From assembly GCA_964523105.1 (NCBI GenBank), contig CAZFZN010000001.1:124001-188000 (forward strand): 64,000 nt of DNA, read 5' to 3'. Position 1 is the first letter of the stretch. The number at the start of each line of letters is the position of its first letter. This stretch comes from V1-33 sp964523105 (GTDB lineage: Bacteria; Verrucomicrobiota; Verrucomicrobiia; Verrucomicrobiales; V1-33). Position numbers and translations under genes: made by a program. The notes under the pieces were generated by a model. That model had not been told where the DNA came from and searched no databases. It saw only the letters and a list, made by a program, of their open reading frames with translations. This document shows positions 1 to 10,565 of the stretch, piece after piece.

Positions 1-1
1 G

Positions 2-460
2 ATCGCCGCCATTTCCGCAGCGCTCGGAGAAGTACAGGCGGCGGACGGAACGCTGGACCGCGCGAAGCTCAGGGAACTGGTGTTCGACAATCCGGAGCGC
101 CGCCGCGTGCTGGAGGGCATTCTGCATCCGCGCGTGCGCCATGCCTGTGCTTTGAAGCAGGAGCGGGCGGCGGCGGAAAAGGCGGAGTTTTTCCTCATGG
201 ACGTGCCGCTGCTGTATGAGTCAGGGTTTCCCGTGCCGCGCGACGTTGAAATCGTGGTCGCCTGCACGCCGGCGGCCCAGCGCGCGCGGCTCATGGCGCG
301 CAGCAGCCTGACAGAAGCCATGTCGCAGCGCATCATCGCCGCGCAGATGCCGCTGGAGGAGAAAATGCGCCGGGCCGCGGTGGTGCTGTGGAACGGCGGC
401 GGGCCGGCAGCGCTCCAGCAGCAGACAGACCTCCTCCTCGCCTGGCTGCGCAACGCCTGA
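2..460 (+). CDS. coaE: Dephospho-CoA kinase, C-terminal part (5' truncated by window edge)
   Basis: Dephospho-CoA kinase phosphorylates the 3'-hydroxyl of dephospho-CoA, the last step of coenzyme A synthesis in the cytoplasm. The reading frame is open from base 2, so the N-terminal P-loop lies outside the window. What remains (about 152 residues) reads like the family's middle and C-terminal parts: a DGTLDR stretch leading into FDNPERRR and LEGILHPRVR, then DVPLLYESG and the QRARLMAR / RIIAAQMP region that follows the lid. The methionine-like GTG at 80 is internal, not the start. The stop is one base from the stop of the convergent CotH gene. Confidence 0.85.
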   Translation: MAAISAALGEVQAADGTLDRAKLRELVFDNPERRRVLEGILHPRVRHACALKQERAAAEKAEFFLMDVPLLYESGFPVPRDVEIVVACTPAAQRARLMARSSLTEAMSQRIIAAQMPLEEKMRRAAVVLWNGGGPAALQQQTDLLLAWLRNA

Positions 461-461
461 T

Positions 462-3400
462 TCACAGCCCGGCCGCCCGCAGCCGGGCGAAGAGTTTTCC
501 GCCGGGCGGGAGGTCGAATTCATAAACGAGTTCCACGGTCGCGTTGTCCGTCGGCAGAGTCGCCACGGGCGAGGCGTCAGTCCATTCGCCCAGACTCTGG
601 GAAACCTGCAGGGCCAGTGAGAATGGCGCGGTGTCGCCGGCGCGAAGTTCGCAGGAGAAGCGCACCCTGCCAGGAGCGGGAAATCCGATGCGGACCGGCG
701 ACTGCGTGGCGCGGCGCGGGTTCGACTTGGTGAGATACTCGAAGATATTCTCCAACCGGTCCCCATCGGGATCGGCGCGCGGCTCCGCCAGTCCCGCGGA
801 AACTTCCTCCGCGCTGAAGAAGTCGCTGCGCCAGGTTTCATAAGTCAGGGAGAAAGCCACGGGCGAGAAGGGCGCGGGACTGTCAGCACGCCAGTTGCCG
901 GACTCCCCGGGATCGGTGCCGCTGCCGGGCCCCAGCAGATGCAGCGCGGCCCCTGCGCCATCGGCGGCGGCGGGCCAGACGCCTTTGTCATTGTAGGAGA
1001 AATCGAAAATCACTTCGCCATCGCGGCGCACCAGTTTGAGCCGTTCACCACCATTGGAAAGACGGGTGTCATTGGCGAAGACACCGTGCGCCGCGGCGCC
1101 GTAGCGCAGCTGGAAGGCCGCGGCATGCGAAGCGATAAGCACGCTGGCGCCCGCGGGGAGTTCGCGCAGGCTGGAGTGGACGGCGAAGTCGAAATCCACT
1201 CCTGCGGCGAAGCGCAGGCCTGACAAATCGAGCGTGTCGCCGGAGACATTGGTGAGCCGGAGATATTCGAAGGCATCCGCGTCGGAGAATCCCAGCGCCG
1301 CCTCCTCGGCGGGTGTCGGAGCCGGCGGATGATAGTGCAGTTGCGTCAGGACGAGCGCGGCGGAGGACGGCGGCATTCCGGAGATGAACGTGACTTCGGT
1401 CAGCGGCGACCAGCCGGCGGCATAGGCGCGCGCCTTGACAGTCAGCGGAGTCAGGCCGCCGGTGGTGAGCGGCGCGCTGTAGATTTGTGCCGTGCCTGCA
1501 ATGGTCCCGCTCAGCGGCACGCGCGGGTCGGTGCCGTCGGTGGTGTAATAGATGACGCCGGCGGGTGCGCTCATTTCCACAGGGTCGCCGGGCGCCACCT
1601 GGCCTCCGAACGGACTGATGCTCACGGGTTCGGTGAGGGGCCAGAGACTGCGGGCGGCGAGCTGATTCTGCAGGATCTGTCCCCGCTGCGCGGCGAAGGT
1701 GTCGCGCAGCCATTCCACCTCCGGCCGCCAGTGGGTGTCGCGCTTCAGCAGGGGATTGTCCCAGGTGCGGTGGAACACTCCGTTGACGCTGCGGAATCCG
1801 ATTCCTGACACTCCGCCCCAGCGGGCGGATTCAGCGACCATCGCGGTGTCGAGTTCGTCGATCATGGCGTCGAGGCGCGCGGCGGCCGCGGCGGGTGAGA
1901 GCGGCCCGTCATTGTGCAGCAGCCGGTGCGCGCGGTCCGCCACTTTGCTGCGAAATTCCGGATGACCGCGCAGCGCATGCCACATCGCGGCGGGGGTATC
2001 GGCCCGGGAAATTCCCGTCGTGTCGAGATTAAGCTCGCGCAGGTGCGGAAATCCGAGTCCCGCGGGCGTCGGCAGTCCGTCGAAGAACCGGAAGAGCAGA
2101 TGGTTCCCCATGCTGATCTCGCCGTCCCAGGTGAAAAACTGCCAGAATCCCGGAGTCGCGTCTCTGGAATCACGCACCGCGTACCAGTTCTTGCCGGAAT
2201 AGACCGCCACATCCTCCGTGGTGCCGAGGGTGCTGCTGGGCATGTAGGCGGGCCCCAGCCAATCGTGATCGCCGGCCCACATGCGAATGAGCAGGTGATC
2301 GATATAACGGTCAGGCCCGAGCAGCGCCGCAAGCTGCAGATAGGCGGCATCGGTAACGACCGGAACAGTGCTGAGGGCCTGCATGGCCGACCATTCAGTG
2401 AGATCGCCATCCACCGCCTGCGGGCCGAGTGATGTACTGACATTGTTGTGGTGCAGCACGTCCCACGCGGCCTCCGGGCTGCCGGCGTGCGCCGCGGTCC
2501 ACGCGGCATTGGGCCGTTCGTGAAGATCGTAAAGTCCCCAGTAGAGCCCGTTGATGCAAAGATGCACCCAGCGTCCGCGCGGCGAGAGCAGCCCGGCGGC
2601 GATTTCCGTGCGGCGAAGAAACTGATCGCGCACATAGGCCGCATGGAACGCCAGATCGTTGGCGTCCGCCGCACCGCCTCGCGTCTGGACTGTCCAGCTG
2701 TCATGCCCGCCGGAGCGCAGCACGAGTTGATCGAAGGCCTCCACCGGCGAGCCGGCGAAGAGCGGATACTGCAGCGGCCCGTCGCCGTGTTCACCGGTGA
2801 AATCGAGCCGGAAGCCCTTTTTGGCGTAGTTCCGCACCGCGCCGCCGTGGGCCTGGAATCCGGCACGCGCCGTGAACGTCTCCGCGGGCGCGAGCGGATT
2901 GAAGTACTCCACCGCCACCGGCACTTCGCTGTCGGTATTGCGCAGATTGCCGTGGATGCCGTTGTCGCCGAAAATCTCCTCCGCTCCCCCCGAAACGCAG
3001 AGCACCGGAAAGGTCTGCGTCATCGCGGGAATCACGAGCGGGCCGTATAGCGGATCGTTCGTGATTTCGGGATTCATGCCATAGTCCGCCAGCACTTTGA
3101 AGGAGGCGTCGAACGAGCCCCATGACTGGGAGAATCCCGCCGGGAAGTCCGGCTGCGATTTCCACGACTCTGCGAAAATGTAAGTCTGCGTATCCGCGTT
3201 CGACGGCACCATGCCGGCCTTGAACGCACGCACGCGCAGGGACGTGGTGGCCGTGATCGTCACGGGTCCCGTATAAGTCAGGCTGCTTTCCTCCGGCACG
3301 CTGCCGTCCGTGGTATAGTAAATGGCCGCGCCGGGTGTGTCGCAGGTCACCGTCACGCTGAACGGACCGCTGAAGAACCCGCGCGACACGCCGAAATGGG

Positions 3401-3914
3401 TATCGCGCACATAGTCCGTGAGCACCTCCGGTTCGTTGGTCTGCCCGGGCGTCGGCACGGTGAAGTAACCCGCGGCACTTCCGCCGGCGGCCGTGCCATA
3501 ACTGATATCGCCGAACTGCCGCGGATACGGCTGCCACTGCGAACTGACCACGCTTGCCGGTGAAAACATCGCCAGATACTCCCCGTCGCCGGACAGGGAA
3601 AAATTTGTGTGCAACTCCTGCCCCGCCGTGCGCCGGTCGAGGCCCGAGGCCCGCACCACCAGAAATTCCCCCTCCGCCAGCGTCACCGCCGGAAACACCC
3701 ACTTGCCAGGAAGGTCAGGCTCATCCGTGAGCGACCACCCTTCGAGTTCCACAGTGCCGGGGCCGGGATTGAGAATCTCGATCCAGTCGGTGGCATTGCC
3801 GTCGCCGTCGAAATAAGCACGGTGATTGACCGCCATGAACTCGCTGATCACGGGCGGCGCGGCGGCGCACCGGAGGGCGACCGCGAGGAGAGCAGTGAGA
3901 AGGGACGCTTTCAT
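462..3914 (-). CDS. Secreted CotH-kinase/lamin-tail modular protein
   Basis: A 1150-residue exported protein with a signal peptide (residues 1-18, ending AAAP). In order I see a lamin-tail-like domain (about 20-140, ISEFMA, WIEILNPG), a chitobiase/HEX C-terminal-like module (about 190-250, IYYTTDGSVP), a CotH kinase-like region (about 300-690), a second YYTTDGTDP module (about 780-850), a second lamin-tail-like domain (about 870-1000) and a tail with DPDGDRLENIFEYL. The CotH part carries a W-x-x-x-x-W-D-x-E motif (FFTWDGE, near residue 600), matching the acidic ATP/metal site of CotH. CotH is a secretory-pathway protein kinase in Bacillus; the substrate here is unknown. A paralogue lies at 54.3-59.2 kb. 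Confidence 0.8.
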   Translation of the reverse strand: MKASLLTALLAVALRCAAAPPVISEFMAVNHRAYFDGDGNATDWIEILNPGPGTVELEGWSLTDEPDLPGKWVFPAVTLAEGEFLVVRASGLDRRTAGQELHTNFSLSGDGEYLAMFSPASVVSSQWQPYPRQFGDISYGTAAGGSAAGYFTVPTPGQTNEPEVLTDYVRDTHFGVSRGFFSGPFSVTVTCDTPGAAIYYTTDGSVPEESSLTYTGPVTITATTSLRVRAFKAGMVPSNADTQTYIFAESWKSQPDFPAGFSQSWGSFDASFKVLADYGMNPEITNDPLYGPLVIPAMTQTFPVLCVSGGAEEIFGDNGIHGNLRNTDSEVPVAVEYFNPLAPAETFTARAGFQAHGGAVRNYAKKGFRLDFTGEHGDGPLQYPLFAGSPVEAFDQLVLRSGGHDSWTVQTRGGAADANDLAFHAAYVRDQFLRRTEIAAGLLSPRGRWVHLCINGLYWGLYDLHERPNAAWTAAHAGSPEAAWDVLHHNNVSTSLGPQAVDGDLTEWSAMQALSTVPVVTDAAYLQLAALLGPDRYIDHLLIRMWAGDHDWLGPAYMPSSTLGTTEDVAVYSGKNWYAVRDSRDATPGFWQFFTWDGEISMGNHLLFRFFDGLPTPAGLGFPHLRELNLDTTGISRADTPAAMWHALRGHPEFRSKVADRAHRLLHNDGPLSPAAAAARLDAMIDELDTAMVAESARWGGVSGIGFRSVNGVFHRTWDNPLLKRDTHWRPEVEWLRDTFAAQRGQILQNQLAARSLWPLTEPVSISPFGGQVAPGDPVEMSAPAGVIYYTTDGTDPRVPLSGTIAGTAQIYSAPLTTGGLTPLTVKARAYAAGWSPLTEVTFISGMPPSSAALVLTQLHYHPPAPTPAEEAALGFSDADAFEYLRLTNVSGDTLDLSGLRFAAGVDFDFAVHSSLRELPAGASVLIASHAAAFQLRYGAAAHGVFANDTRLSNGGERLKLVRRDGEVIFDFSYNDKGVWPAAADGAGAALHLLGPGSGTDPGESGNWRADSPAPFSPVAFSLTYETWRSDFFSAEEVSAGLAEPRADPDGDRLENIFEYLTKSNPRRATQSPVRIGFPAPGRVRFSCELRAGDTAPFSLALQVSQSLGEWTDASPVATLPTDNATVELVYEFDLPPGGKLFARLRAAGL

Positions 3915-4012
3915 ATCAGGGAGTCTGCGGAATTATGCAGGTTCCGCGCGGCGGTGGCAATGCCTGATGCCGGATCAACTCCGGCCCTGACAACTAACCG
4001 GACCGGCCCGCC

Positions 4013-4786
4013 TCAGAGTCCTCTGGCGTAGGAATCGCAGCGGCTGAACCAGCCGGCGCGCCAGCGGGTTTCGTCCTTCGGGGCGCTGGCAATGCGGCGG
4101 CCGAGCACGCGTTTGGCGGCGGCGGAGAAAGCGGCGGGCGCAGAGGCGGGAGTGACGGCGGGCATGTCACTCAGCACCTGGAGCAGTCCCCAGCCCTGAC
4201 CTTTGTAACGCTCCGCGGGATTGGTGCCTTCGCCTTTGAAGTTCACATAATCCATCAGGCAGTAAAGTCCGGAGCCGGTCGCGGCGAGGGCGTGAAATTT
4301 CGCTGTCAGAGCCGCGTGCTCCCTCTTCGGCGCCGCGGCGAGGATTTTGGGAAGCGAATTCACGCTGCGCTGCGCGGCATATTCCGCCTGGAGCGGCACG
4401 GTGTTGGCCAGGAGTGTGCGCAGTTCCTGCATCTGCGCGGAGTTTTTCGCGGCATGGAAAGCGGCGCGGTCCGGCCACGGGCAGGCGCGTGCTTTGGCCA
4501 GCCATGCCGGCACCTTCACACCGCGCGCTTTGAACAGTGCGACCAGCCCCGGAAAGCTCTCCTGGTAGGTTTGCTTTCCGCCCGCGGGATACCAAATGAA
4601 ATGCCCGATGCCCAGCGAGGCGAAGGCTTCGCCGGAATTCCAGCTTGTCAGGCCGGCGACGGTGCCGCCGCATTCATTCTGCCAGAGGCGCTGCCCGATT
4701 TTGGCCGCCGTGGCGGGAGGGATGTTCACCTGCGCCGCCGCCGTCAGGGCGGCGGCCAACAGCAAGGCCAGCAGTCGCAGCAGCAT
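4013..4786 (-). CDS. Conserved secreted protein of unknown function
   Basis: A 257-residue protein with a clear signal peptide (leucine/alanine-rich residues 1-18, ending AAAQ). The mature part begins with a distinctive conserved block: QNECGG, GLTSWN, then ASLGIGHFIWYP near residues 60-67. The GIGH-type motif is reminiscent of lysozyme-fold enzymes, but I cannot confirm an active site. A second aromatic block (LYCLMDYVNFKGEG) follows near residue 180. I know this pattern only as a conserved hypothetical family. It sits between the glutaredoxin upstream (6 bp gap, same strand, possibly co-transcribed) and the CotH protein downstream. Confidence 0.7.
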   Translation of the reverse strand: MLLRLLALLLAAALTAAAQVNIPPATAAKIGQRLWQNECGGTVAGLTSWNSGEAFASLGIGHFIWYPAGGKQTYQESFPGLVALFKARGVKVPAWLAKARACPWPDRAAFHAAKNSAQMQELRTLLANTVPLQAEYAAQRSVNSLPKILAAAPKREHAALTAKFHALAATGSGLYCLMDYVNFKGEGTNPAERYKGQGWGLLQVLSDMPAVTPASAPAAFSAAAKRVLGRRIASAPKDETRWRAGWFSRCDSYARGL

Positions 4787-4792
4787 GGCAGG

Positions 4793-5161
4793 TCAGGCCA
4801 CGAAACGGATCGGCGCGGGAGCGGCTTCGGCTGCGGCCTGCGCGGCATGCAGTTCCGGCGAGCAGGAGGAGCCGGTTGGCGCATCGGCTTCGCGGTCCAC
4901 GGAATCGACCAGTTCATGCTGCAGCAGGTAGGCCTCCACTTCATCACCGCTCACATCAGCCAGCATGGTGTCGTTGATGATGACGCACGGGCTGAGCGGC
5001 TGCCCGCTCTTTTGCTCCATCTCCCAGCGGAACGCGGGGTTTTTGATGATGTCCTTCTCCTCGAATTCGAGTTCGTATTTGCGCATGATGGCGCGCACGC
5101 CTTCGCTCCAGCCGCACCAGGTTTTCAAATAGGCGGTGATTGCAGGTTTCGGTTTGCTCAT
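4793..5161 (-). CDS. Glutaredoxin-like monothiol protein
   Basis: A 122-residue protein with a glutaredoxin fold: a beta strand ending in TWCGWS (C16, with Ser as the fourth motif residue, so monothiol CxxS), then a long helix and the EEKDI strand. The SPCVIIND segment would hold the cis-proline, followed by the SGDEVEAYL helix. Glutaredoxins reduce glutathionylated proteins or carry Fe-S clusters; CxxS members usually do the latter. The last 30 residues, rich in Ala and Pro, lie beyond the fold. I chose ATG 5161 because the longer open frame upstream runs antisense through carA. Confidence 0.8.
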   Translation of the reverse strand: MSKPKPAITAYLKTWCGWSEGVRAIMRKYELEFEEKDIIKNPAFRWEMEQKSGQPLSPCVIINDTMLADVSGDEVEAYLLQHELVDSVDREADAPTGSSCSPELHAAQAAAEAAPAPIRFVA

Positions 5162-5278
5162 GGTTTGTGGGGGATTGTTGGGCGGCGAGCGTAGGGGCGC
5201 CGCGGGGGAATGCAAGGCGGCGGTGAACTTACCCGTTGCCACGGCGCAGCGGACCATTACGGACGCGGCGACCCACGC

Positions 5279-6421
<1,143 letters not shown>

Positions 6422-6538
6422 GTCCTGTAGATGGCCGTCCCTTCACCAAGTCGCGGCTTTTTGTCAGGCTCCGGCTCACGCTTCCGTAGGCATTCCCCTT
6501 TTGCAAGGCACCGTCCGGTGGTGCAGCAGCAGGCCAGC

Positions 6539-8968
6539 ATGCGATTTTTTCCGCTCCTGCCCCTGCTTTGCGCCGCTCCGCTCGTCGCCGCTCCTCCGGC
6601 GGACCTGCAGCCGTTTCTGGGGAAGTACTGCGCCGACTGCCACGACGCGGAAGTTAAAAAGGGCGGCCTCGATCTTGCCGCTCTCCCCTGGGACGGCGCC
6701 GAATCCAGCCTGACCAAATGGATCCGGCTGCACGACCGCCTCGCCACGGGTGAAATGCCGCCTGCGGACAAGCCCCAGCCTTCCGCGGAGGACAAGGCGG
6801 GCGCACTGCAGACGCTGGGTGCGGCCATCACTGCGGAGGAGCGGAAGGCGGGTTCGCGCACCGCGCTGCGCCGGCTCAACCGCATCGAGTACGAAAACAC
6901 CGTCTGCGATCTGCTCGGCATCGAGGTGCGCCTGCGGGACATTCTGCCGCCGGATACGCCTTCGCACGGATTCGACACCGTCGCGGACGGCCTGCGTTTC
7001 TCCCAGCTGCAGATGGAGAAATACCTCGAAGCGGCGGACACGGCGCTGGATGCCGCCATCGTCCTGACAGAAGAGCCGAAGCGGTTCCAGCGGCGCCTGA
7101 CATTGAAAGAGGAGAAGGAGGTGCGCCGGAACCTCGACACACCGGAGGGCAAAATCACCGATCCGGTTTCAAAGGACAAGCACCGCGTGCTCTTCCGCGA
7201 ACTGCCCGACGCCGTGGTGATGTTCAGCGCCGGATGGCCACCGGGCGACTTCCGCACCTTTTCCGCGCCGGTCACCGGCCGCTATCGTCTGCGCGCCTCG
7301 GGCTTCGCCTATCAAAGCGGCGGCGAACCGGTCACCCTGCGCCTCTACGCACACCGCTTCAAAGAAAAGCGCCTGCTCGGCTTCTGGGAAATGCCTGACA
7401 AGCCGCGCGAAGTCGAGGTGATCGCGCAAATCGAGCGCAACGAACTCGTGCAGGCGGTGCCGCACGGAGTCGTCGCCGGCCCGGACGGACAGGGGCTCTG
7501 GAATGCGGGCGTGAAGGACTACAAAGGCAGCGGCCTCGCCCTCCAGTGGCTGGAAATCGAAGGCCCGCTCGGCGACTGGCCGCCCGCCAGCACGGGCCGG
7601 CTGCTGCCAGGCGTGACGCTGCGCGAAATCCCCAGGAACAAACGCCAGTGGCGCGAACAGGGAACGCTGGCATGGGAACTGGCGCCGGAGCATCCCGCCG
7701 CCGCGGCACGCGAGGTGATCGAAAAGTTCGCGCAGCGGGCTTTTCGCCGTCCGCTTGAGAGCGGCGGCGCCGAGCCGTTCGTGAAACTGGCGCTCGCCGT
7801 TCTGGAAAGCGGCCGCCCGTTTGAACACGCCGTGCGCACGGGCTTGCGCGCCGTGCTCACCGCCCCGCAGTTTCTTTTCCTGGACGAACGCCCTGGCAAA
7901 CTCGACGACTTCGCCCTCGCGGCGCGGCTGGCGCTCTTCCTTTGGAGCCGCGCCCCGGATGACGAACTGCTCCGGCTGGCCGCCGGGCGCAAACTATCAC
8001 AGCCTGACATTCTGCGCGCACAAACGGAGCGTCTGCTCGCGAGTCCGCACTCCCGCGGGTTTGTGCAGAACTTCACCGGTCAGTGGCTCGACCTCCGCAA
8101 TATCAAAGCGACATCGCCGGACATGCAGCTCTATCCGGAGTTCGATGAAATGCTCGAAGGCTCGATGGTGGCGGAGACGGAGGCGTTCTTCACCGAGATG
8201 CTTGTCAGGAACGAAAGCGTGGCCGCTTTCATCCATTCCGACTGGCTCATGCTGAACCGCACCATGGCGCGGCACTACGGCGTGCCCGGCGCCGCCAGCG
8301 AGCAGTTCCGCCGGGTTGCCCTGCCCGACGGCAGCCCGCGGGGCGGCGTGCTCACTCAGGCGGCGGTGTTGAAAGTCACCGCCAACGGCACCGTCACCTC
8401 GCCGGTGATGCGCGGCGCGTGGGTCATGAAACGCCTGCTCGGAAAGCCGCCGCAGCCCCCGCCGCCGAATGTCGGCAGCGTGGAACCCGACACGCGCGGC
8501 GCGACCACGATCCGCGAACTGCTCGACAAGCACCGAAACTCCGAGTCCTGCGCCGCCTGTCACCGCGTCATGGATCCGCCCGGCTTCGCGCTGGAGAGTT
8601 TCGACGTCATCGGCGGCTGGCGTGACCGCTACCGCAGCCTCGGCAAAGGCGACCCGCCGCCGTGGAAATTCGAGGGCCGCGACGTCTGGCAGTACAAACT
8701 CGGACCCGCGGTGGACGCGAGCGGCGCCCTTGCCGACGGCAGAACGTTCAAGGACATCCGCGAATTCAAGCAACTGCTCCTCGCAGAGAAGGAACAGGTG
8801 CTGCGCTGTGTGACCGGCAAACTCCTGACCTACGCCACCGGCGCCGGGATTCGCTTCTGCGACCGCAGCGAAGTGGAACGCATCGTCGCCGAAGTGTCGC
8901 AGCAGGGCTGGGGCCTGCGCACGCTCGTCCACTCCATCGTCCAGTCGGAGCTGTTCCAGACCCGTTAG
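6539..8968 (+). CDS. Secreted DUF1592/DUF1588-type cytochrome c-like protein
   Basis: An 809-residue exported protein of a family abundant in Planctomycetota and Verrucomicrobiota. A signal peptide (MRFFPLL..., residues 1-18) precedes a cytochrome-c-like domain with C31-x-x-C34-H35 (YCADCHD). Then come the DUF1587 region (LRRLNRIEYENT), a carbohydrate-binding-like segment, DUF1595 (FAQRAFRRPL), DUF1592 (LFLWSRAPDDELL), DUF1588 (RGGVLTQAAVLKVTANGT) and DUF1585 at the C terminus. A second C671-x-x-C674-H675 (CAACHRVMDPPG) sits just after DUF1588. The role is unproven; linked heme and polysaccharide breakdown in the periplasm is the usual guess. The usual DUF1552 partner is not next to it. ATG 6539 is chosen because it gives a signal peptide. 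Confidence 0.88.
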   Translation: MRFFPLLPLLCAAPLVAAPPADLQPFLGKYCADCHDAEVKKGGLDLAALPWDGAESSLTKWIRLHDRLATGEMPPADKPQPSAEDKAGALQTLGAAITAEERKAGSRTALRRLNRIEYENTVCDLLGIEVRLRDILPPDTPSHGFDTVADGLRFSQLQMEKYLEAADTALDAAIVLTEEPKRFQRRLTLKEEKEVRRNLDTPEGKITDPVSKDKHRVLFRELPDAVVMFSAGWPPGDFRTFSAPVTGRYRLRASGFAYQSGGEPVTLRLYAHRFKEKRLLGFWEMPDKPREVEVIAQIERNELVQAVPHGVVAGPDGQGLWNAGVKDYKGSGLALQWLEIEGPLGDWPPASTGRLLPGVTLREIPRNKRQWREQGTLAWELAPEHPAAAAREVIEKFAQRAFRRPLESGGAEPFVKLALAVLESGRPFEHAVRTGLRAVLTAPQFLFLDERPGKLDDFALAARLALFLWSRAPDDELLRLAAGRKLSQPDILRAQTERLLASPHSRGFVQNFTGQWLDLRNIKATSPDMQLYPEFDEMLEGSMVAETEAFFTEMLVRNESVAAFIHSDWLMLNRTMARHYGVPGAASEQFRRVALPDGSPRGGVLTQAAVLKVTANGTVTSPVMRGAWVMKRLLGKPPQPPPPNVGSVEPDTRGATTIRELLDKHRNSESCAACHRVMDPPGFALESFDVIGGWRDRYRSLGKGDPPPWKFEGRDVWQYKLGPAVDASGALADGRTFKDIREFKQLLLAEKEQVLRCVTGKLLTYATGAGIRFCDRSEVERIVAEVSQQGWGLRTLVHSIVQSELFQTR

Positions 8969-8983
8969 CTCAAGCGGGAAATT

Positions 8984-9106
8984 GAACCACGGATGGACCC
9001 GGAGGAACACGGATACTCAGCAAGTTGTGTTCACGGGAATCCTCCTCCGGGGAGTGAATCCGAATTCATGAGTAAATCCGTGTGAATCAATGTCCATCGG
9101 CGGTTC
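8984..9106. repeat. Long imperfect intergenic hairpin repeat
   Basis: The arms GAACCACGGATGGA (8984-8997) and TCCATCGGCGGTTC (9093-9106) pair at 11 of 14 positions. Inside them, GAACACGGATACTCA pairs with the ATCCGTGTGAAT-type arm near 9070-9088. The result is a folded element of about 120 bp filling the gap between two convergent genes. No T-run follows, so a simple terminator is less likely than a dispersed intergenic repeat. Confidence 0.6.
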
Positions 9107-9146
9107 GCTTCCTCTCCATTTTCCACTTCAGGGTTGGCGCACCGCG

Positions 9147-10493
9147 CTACCCGGGCAGCTTCCAGCCTTCGCGATAGGATTTGCGGATCAGCGCCGCGGC
9201 TTCGGGGCAGTTTTTGGCTTTCAGGCCCGCCGCATCCCATTCGATGCGTTTGCCGAAACGGACCGGCAGGAGCCCGACGAGCAGTGCTTCGGTAAAAGGA
9301 CCGCTGTACCAGAAGCCGCTCATGGAATCCTGCGGCTTGCCGGCAAGGGCGGCGCGCACCCACTCGATGCGATGGCCCGGCGAGCGCGGCAGTGACTTCG
9401 GCGGGTACTTGGTCTGCTGGTGCTTCTCGTTCGGGAAGACGCGCGGCGGGCTGGCGTGACTGCCGCCCATCATGCCGGCTTTGTCGCCAATGAAGATGAG
9501 TCCGTTGTCGCCGATATTGCGCTCCGGTTCCATGCCAGGGATGTTCTGCGGGCGCTTGCCGCCGTCGTACCATTTCATCTGCACCGCCGGCCGGCTGCCT
9601 TTGGCGGGGAATTGCCAGGTGACGATGCTCCAGGTGGGAAAGGTCTCGTCGTTCGCGTCGCCGCATTCCGCCTCGACCCAGTCGGGCTGGCCCAAATCCA
9701 GCGCGTAGAATGCAGGGTCGGCATTATGCACCGCCATATCGCCGAGGGCGCCGCAGCCGAAATCCCAAAACCCGCGCCACTGCATGGGATGATAGGACGG
9801 ATGGTACGGCCGCATCGGCGCCGGGCCGATCCAGAGATCCCAGTCGAGTTCCGCGGGCACCTTGTGATCGCCCTGCGGCCGCGGCTTGCCCTGAGTCCCC
9901 CACCAGCCGCCGGGGCGGTCGCTCCAGACATGGATTTCCTTGATCGTGCCGATGACGCCGGCGTCGTAGTATTCCTTCCACAGGCGCAATCCGTCTCCGC
10001 CGTGCCCGTTGTTGCCCATTTGGGTCACGACTTTGTATTTCGCCGCGGTTTCGGTCATGAGACGGGCCTCTTCGATCGTGTGAGCGAGGGGTTTTTCGAC
10101 ATAGGCGTGCTTGCCCAGCGTCATGCCGGTGAGCGCGATGGGTGCGTGCTGGTGGTCCGGCGTGGAGACGACGATGGCGTCGAATTCCTTCTCCGCCTCG
10201 AAGAGTTTGCGCCAGTCGCGGAACGTTTTGGCGGAGGCATGCTGTTTCGCGGCCCCCGCGAGGCGACCGCTGTCCACATCGCACAGCGCGGTGACCTGCA
10301 CTTCCTTGAAGGAGGAGATTTCACCGAGGTTTCCCCCGCCCTGCCCGCCGACGCCGATGTGCGCCGTGCGCAGTTTTTCAGAAGGCGGAACCTGCCCGCC
10401 GCCGGCAATGACGTGACGCGGCACAATCAGCGGGGCGGCGCCGGTGGCGAGGATGTTGCGGAGCAGATGACGGCGGGTGAGGCGGGATTTCAT
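9147..10493 (-). CDS. Gfo/Idh/MocA family oxidoreductase with Tat-type signal
   Basis: A 448-residue NAD(P)-dependent sugar oxidoreductase-type protein. The N terminus has a twin-arginine-like export signal (TRRHLLRNILATGAAP), followed by the Rossmann strand and glycine loop AHIGVGGQGGGN, then ALCDVD ending in the acidic residue that binds the NAD ribose. EKPLAHT holds the conserved Lys-Pro catalytic pair of the family. The middle and C-terminal parts (YHPMQWRGFWDFGCG, PEAAALIRKSYREGW) are typical of the planctomycete/verrucomicrobial exported subfamily. The substrate is unknown, probably a sugar or sugar acid from polymer breakdown. It lies 72 bp downstream of amt on the same strand; co-transcription is possible. 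Confidence 0.88.
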   Translation of the reverse strand: MKSRLTRRHLLRNILATGAAPLIVPRHVIAGGGQVPPSEKLRTAHIGVGGQGGGNLGEISSFKEVQVTALCDVDSGRLAGAAKQHASAKTFRDWRKLFEAEKEFDAIVVSTPDHQHAPIALTGMTLGKHAYVEKPLAHTIEEARLMTETAAKYKVVTQMGNNGHGGDGLRLWKEYYDAGVIGTIKEIHVWSDRPGGWWGTQGKPRPQGDHKVPAELDWDLWIGPAPMRPYHPSYHPMQWRGFWDFGCGALGDMAVHNADPAFYALDLGQPDWVEAECGDANDETFPTWSIVTWQFPAKGSRPAVQMKWYDGGKRPQNIPGMEPERNIGDNGLIFIGDKAGMMGGSHASPPRVFPNEKHQQTKYPPKSLPRSPGHRIEWVRAALAGKPQDSMSGFWYSGPFTEALLVGLLPVRFGKRIEWDAAGLKAKNCPEAAALIRKSYREGWKLPG

Positions 10494-10565
10494 GATCCGC
10501 CGAGCGTGCGTTGAGGCAGCAGCGCGTCCAGGTTCATCCGCTGCGCGAGTGCGGAAGTGGTCGCG

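Noticed and set aside
2791..3702. Minus-strand frame of 303 codons inside the first CotH gene
   Set aside because: Alternative-frame shadow with Gly/Arg-rich composition; the CotH frame has recognisable domains.
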